Position numbers and translations under genes: made by a program. Under the pieces are notes generated by a model. The model was not told the DNA's origin and made no database searches. It saw only the letters and a program-made list of their open reading frames with translations. From Hirudinaria manillensis (Eukaryota > Annelida > Clitellata > Hirudinida > Hirudinidae), in NCBI GenBank assembly GCA_034509925.1, contig CM067531.1, positions 2,595,001 through 2,659,000 of the forward strand: a stretch of 64,000 nucleotides of DNA, written 5' to 3'. Of the stretch, positions 62,149 to 64,000 are shown piece by piece. The first letter of the stretch is position 1. Every line of letters begins with the position of its first letter.

Positions 62149-62686
62149 TCTAGACAAAAGTGTTGTGTTTCAAAGTCGTACTGTTTTGTCGCTACCAAAT
62201 TCACAACTGAACACTGATTATCTCACTTTTTGATTTTGTGAAACGTGAGTCACTAAAACGTCTCCAATGAAAACATTAAAATCAGTCTTGGGTGCCTTTC
62301 AAGCGAACTTATATTAGCATAATAAATTATGAAAGAGATTGTATTTTAATTAAAGTTTAAATTATCTCTTAGATGTAAACTTGACTCTCAATAAATTCAA
62401 ATGTTTCGTGAATGATAAAAATAAATTCATTTAAATCGTTATTTTCGAGCTCAAATTGCTTCGAATTGCTGTTGACGTTATATTTATGTCTAAGTTCTTC
62501 GTTTTGTAAATGTTAATGTAGAATAAATCACCGATGGTTTGAACTAAAATTTGAAGCTTTATCAGACGCAAGTTTTAAAATGGGTATTGGCGATTGGTAC
62601 AAAATTGCTTGCATAATTGCTAAATGAATGAGACTTCATTACAAAGACTGATTTAGATTCCAGATATTTCTAATTCACCAATTTAG
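62149..62686. promoter_or_regulatory. Region between divergent LIM and ADISSP-like genes
   Basis: The two genes point away from each other, and their promoters probably lie here. The first coding exon of the plus-strand gene may also lie here but was not identified. Confidence 0.45.
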
Positions 62687-63381
62687 ATTCAAGAAATTCC
62701 AAAGTTAAGTTTGACGATGACCAGGATGCTGACGAAGGTGATTATGTGGCGGCTTCTTTGGATCGGCGTACGATAATTGCAAACTTGGGGTTTTTGCAAA
62801 GGGATAATGTTTACCGCATCACAATATATGTTTCCAGCCTTTTGGGACAAAACTTGCGAGTTTCTGATCCTAAAAATGTAAATGCAAAGTTTGTCGAAAG
62901 TTCTCCAGATACGAAAAGTACGACAGTTACAAGAGTTACGTTCTGCGTTATGTTTGAATTGACTTAATGATGGAGGATTGCAATAAACTATTTACTCTTT
63001 ACGATTACTTAAATGCAAACATAACATAATTTTAAACAAAGGTAAATTGATGTTGAATCGTTTTTTTTTTGCGCAGAGAAAATGCATAAAATAGTTGTAG
63101 AACTAACGGTCAAGTCTGAAATGGAATTAGCAGAAAAATTATCGCTAGTGAATGACGATCGCAAGACGTTCACCCTGTTACTCGTTGCACAAGTGCTTGG
63201 TATGGTTAACATATCATATTTGCAAAAGTAAATATTCTAAATTGAGCGAAAATTCTAATATCAATTTACAGAACATAATCAAGGTAAAGCTGCCTTAAAA
63301 AAGGGGATCCATTGCATCTTTCATCACAGGTCCAATCCAGGAAGGTGGGTGTGCAATTATTTAAAGAAAGAAACAGAATGA
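62687..63381 (+). CDS. ADISSP: ADISSP (C20orf27)-like protein, 5' exon not found
   Basis: Three exons agree in phase: 62687-62917, 63077-63199 and 63272-63381 (TGA at 63379-63381). Recognition rests on the succession KVKFDDD, an IIANLGFLQRDNVYRITIYV strand pair (compare VGFL...RYEITF in the vertebrate protein), a beta strand KIVVELTVKS, and a lysine/histidine segment KKGIHCIFHH near the C terminus. ADISSP (adipose-secreted signalling protein) is a small beta-sandwich protein of about 170 residues. The part seen here is about 154 residues, so only a short N-terminal exon is missing, probably in 62.2-62.65 kb. The first donor (A|GTACGA) is weak but is the one that keeps the frame. Confidence 0.72.
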
Positions 63382-63968
63382 TAGTTAAAATTGTCTTGAG
63401 AATGCTTGAGAACAATTAACAAAATATTATATAATAGATTAGAGTGGAATTTATTATAATTTATTATTTTTAAGTGATGAACCAAGTGATTATGTTTGAA
63501 TGTTTTTGTTTCTTTTATGTTTTTGCTTGAATTTTATGTTTATTTTTAATTTTTTAGTCCTGATTCTGGCAGAAAATCATTTTGAAGATTAATAGTTAGT
63601 AATTTTTTTATAATATGCAGTTGATTTGGCTATTGGTTATCTTAAAATGTTAGCTCAGTTCATTCGTTTCAGTCAGTTGAAAACACATTTACTTGGATAA
63701 TGGAGAAAGTGATTAATTAATTTCGTGTTTTCTATCAGATAGAACAAAAGTAAAGAAGTTAAGAGAACTCTGAAGACTCATGGCATTGAATTATAGCCTT
63801 ATTCAGTTACTTTACTGAATTATTTTAAAGTTATCTATCTTCTTTGATATTTGTGACGAATATATTTTAATAAATAAATAATTTTATTTGAATCTTGTCA
63901 TCAATTTTATAATGTGTTCGATTTTGGGCGTTAAATTACTGATCAGAACAGAATAATTCGAATATAGC

Positions 63969-64000
63969 ATGATGGCAAAAAAGATCCCCCTGGGCTCATC
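63969..64000 (+). CDS. Possible start of another gene, cut by the window end
   Basis: ATGATGGCAAAAAAGATCCC opens a plus-strand frame (MMAKKIPLGS) that runs off the window. Only ten codons are visible, so this is a note rather than a call. Confidence 0.15.
   Translation, partial: MMAKKIPLGS

Overview
The window is nuclear DNA from an animal. Genes are split by many GT-AG introns of about 60 bp to 6.5 kb, intergenic DNA is AT-rich, and simple repeats are frequent ((AAT)n, (AT)n, (ATC)n, several minisatellites). The gene content is metazoan: an alpha-neurexin/axotactin-type receptor, an abLIM/UNC-115 LIM-villin-headpiece protein, a BTB-Kelch protein, a brambleberry/KAR5-type protein, and C3orf18-like and ADISSP (C20orf27)-like proteins. 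Axotactin is known from Drosophila, so a protostome is likely. A short CCCTAA array gives no firm placement, and the species cannot be named from sequence alone.

Layout. 1-17.4 kb holds no confidently recognised host gene. It carries simple repeats, minisatellites and one compact, recent LTR element (6019-7817) with a SAP-domain gag-like ORF and no pol, inserted into a minisatellite. 17.4-19.6 kb has several unrecognised coding-looking segments. 20.2-24.5 kb (minus) is a brambleberry homologue. A C3orf18-like gene diverges from it on the plus strand (24.8-25.5 kb). 26.1-28.4 kb (minus) is a six-exon BTB-BACK-Kelch gene of 575 codons. 30.4-55.7 kb (minus) is the main gene of the window. I resolved 36 exons whose splice phases all agree, giving a continuous reading frame of 3,310 codons. 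57.9-62.1 kb (minus) is a 13-exon, 428-codon protein with two LIM domains and a C-terminal villin headpiece. 62.7-63.4 kb (plus) is an ADISSP homologue diverging from the LIM gene.

The most striking object is the 3,310-residue receptor. Its extracellular part has the complete alpha-neurexin order (LamG1-EGF1-LamG2-LamG3-EGF2-LamG4-LamG5-EGF3-LamG6). Six tandem LamG-like jelly-roll (LamGL / Laminin_G_3) domains are inserted exactly between EGF1 and LamG2 at phase-1 introns. After one transmembrane helix, the cytoplasmic side has a glycine/glutamine-rich linker and a WD40 beta-propeller instead of a short neurexin tail. It therefore looks like a glial or neuronal adhesion receptor with a built-in intracellular scaffold. 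I call it axotactin-like on the basis of neurexin-superfamily resemblance. Whether known axotactins share the whole architecture is the first thing to check.
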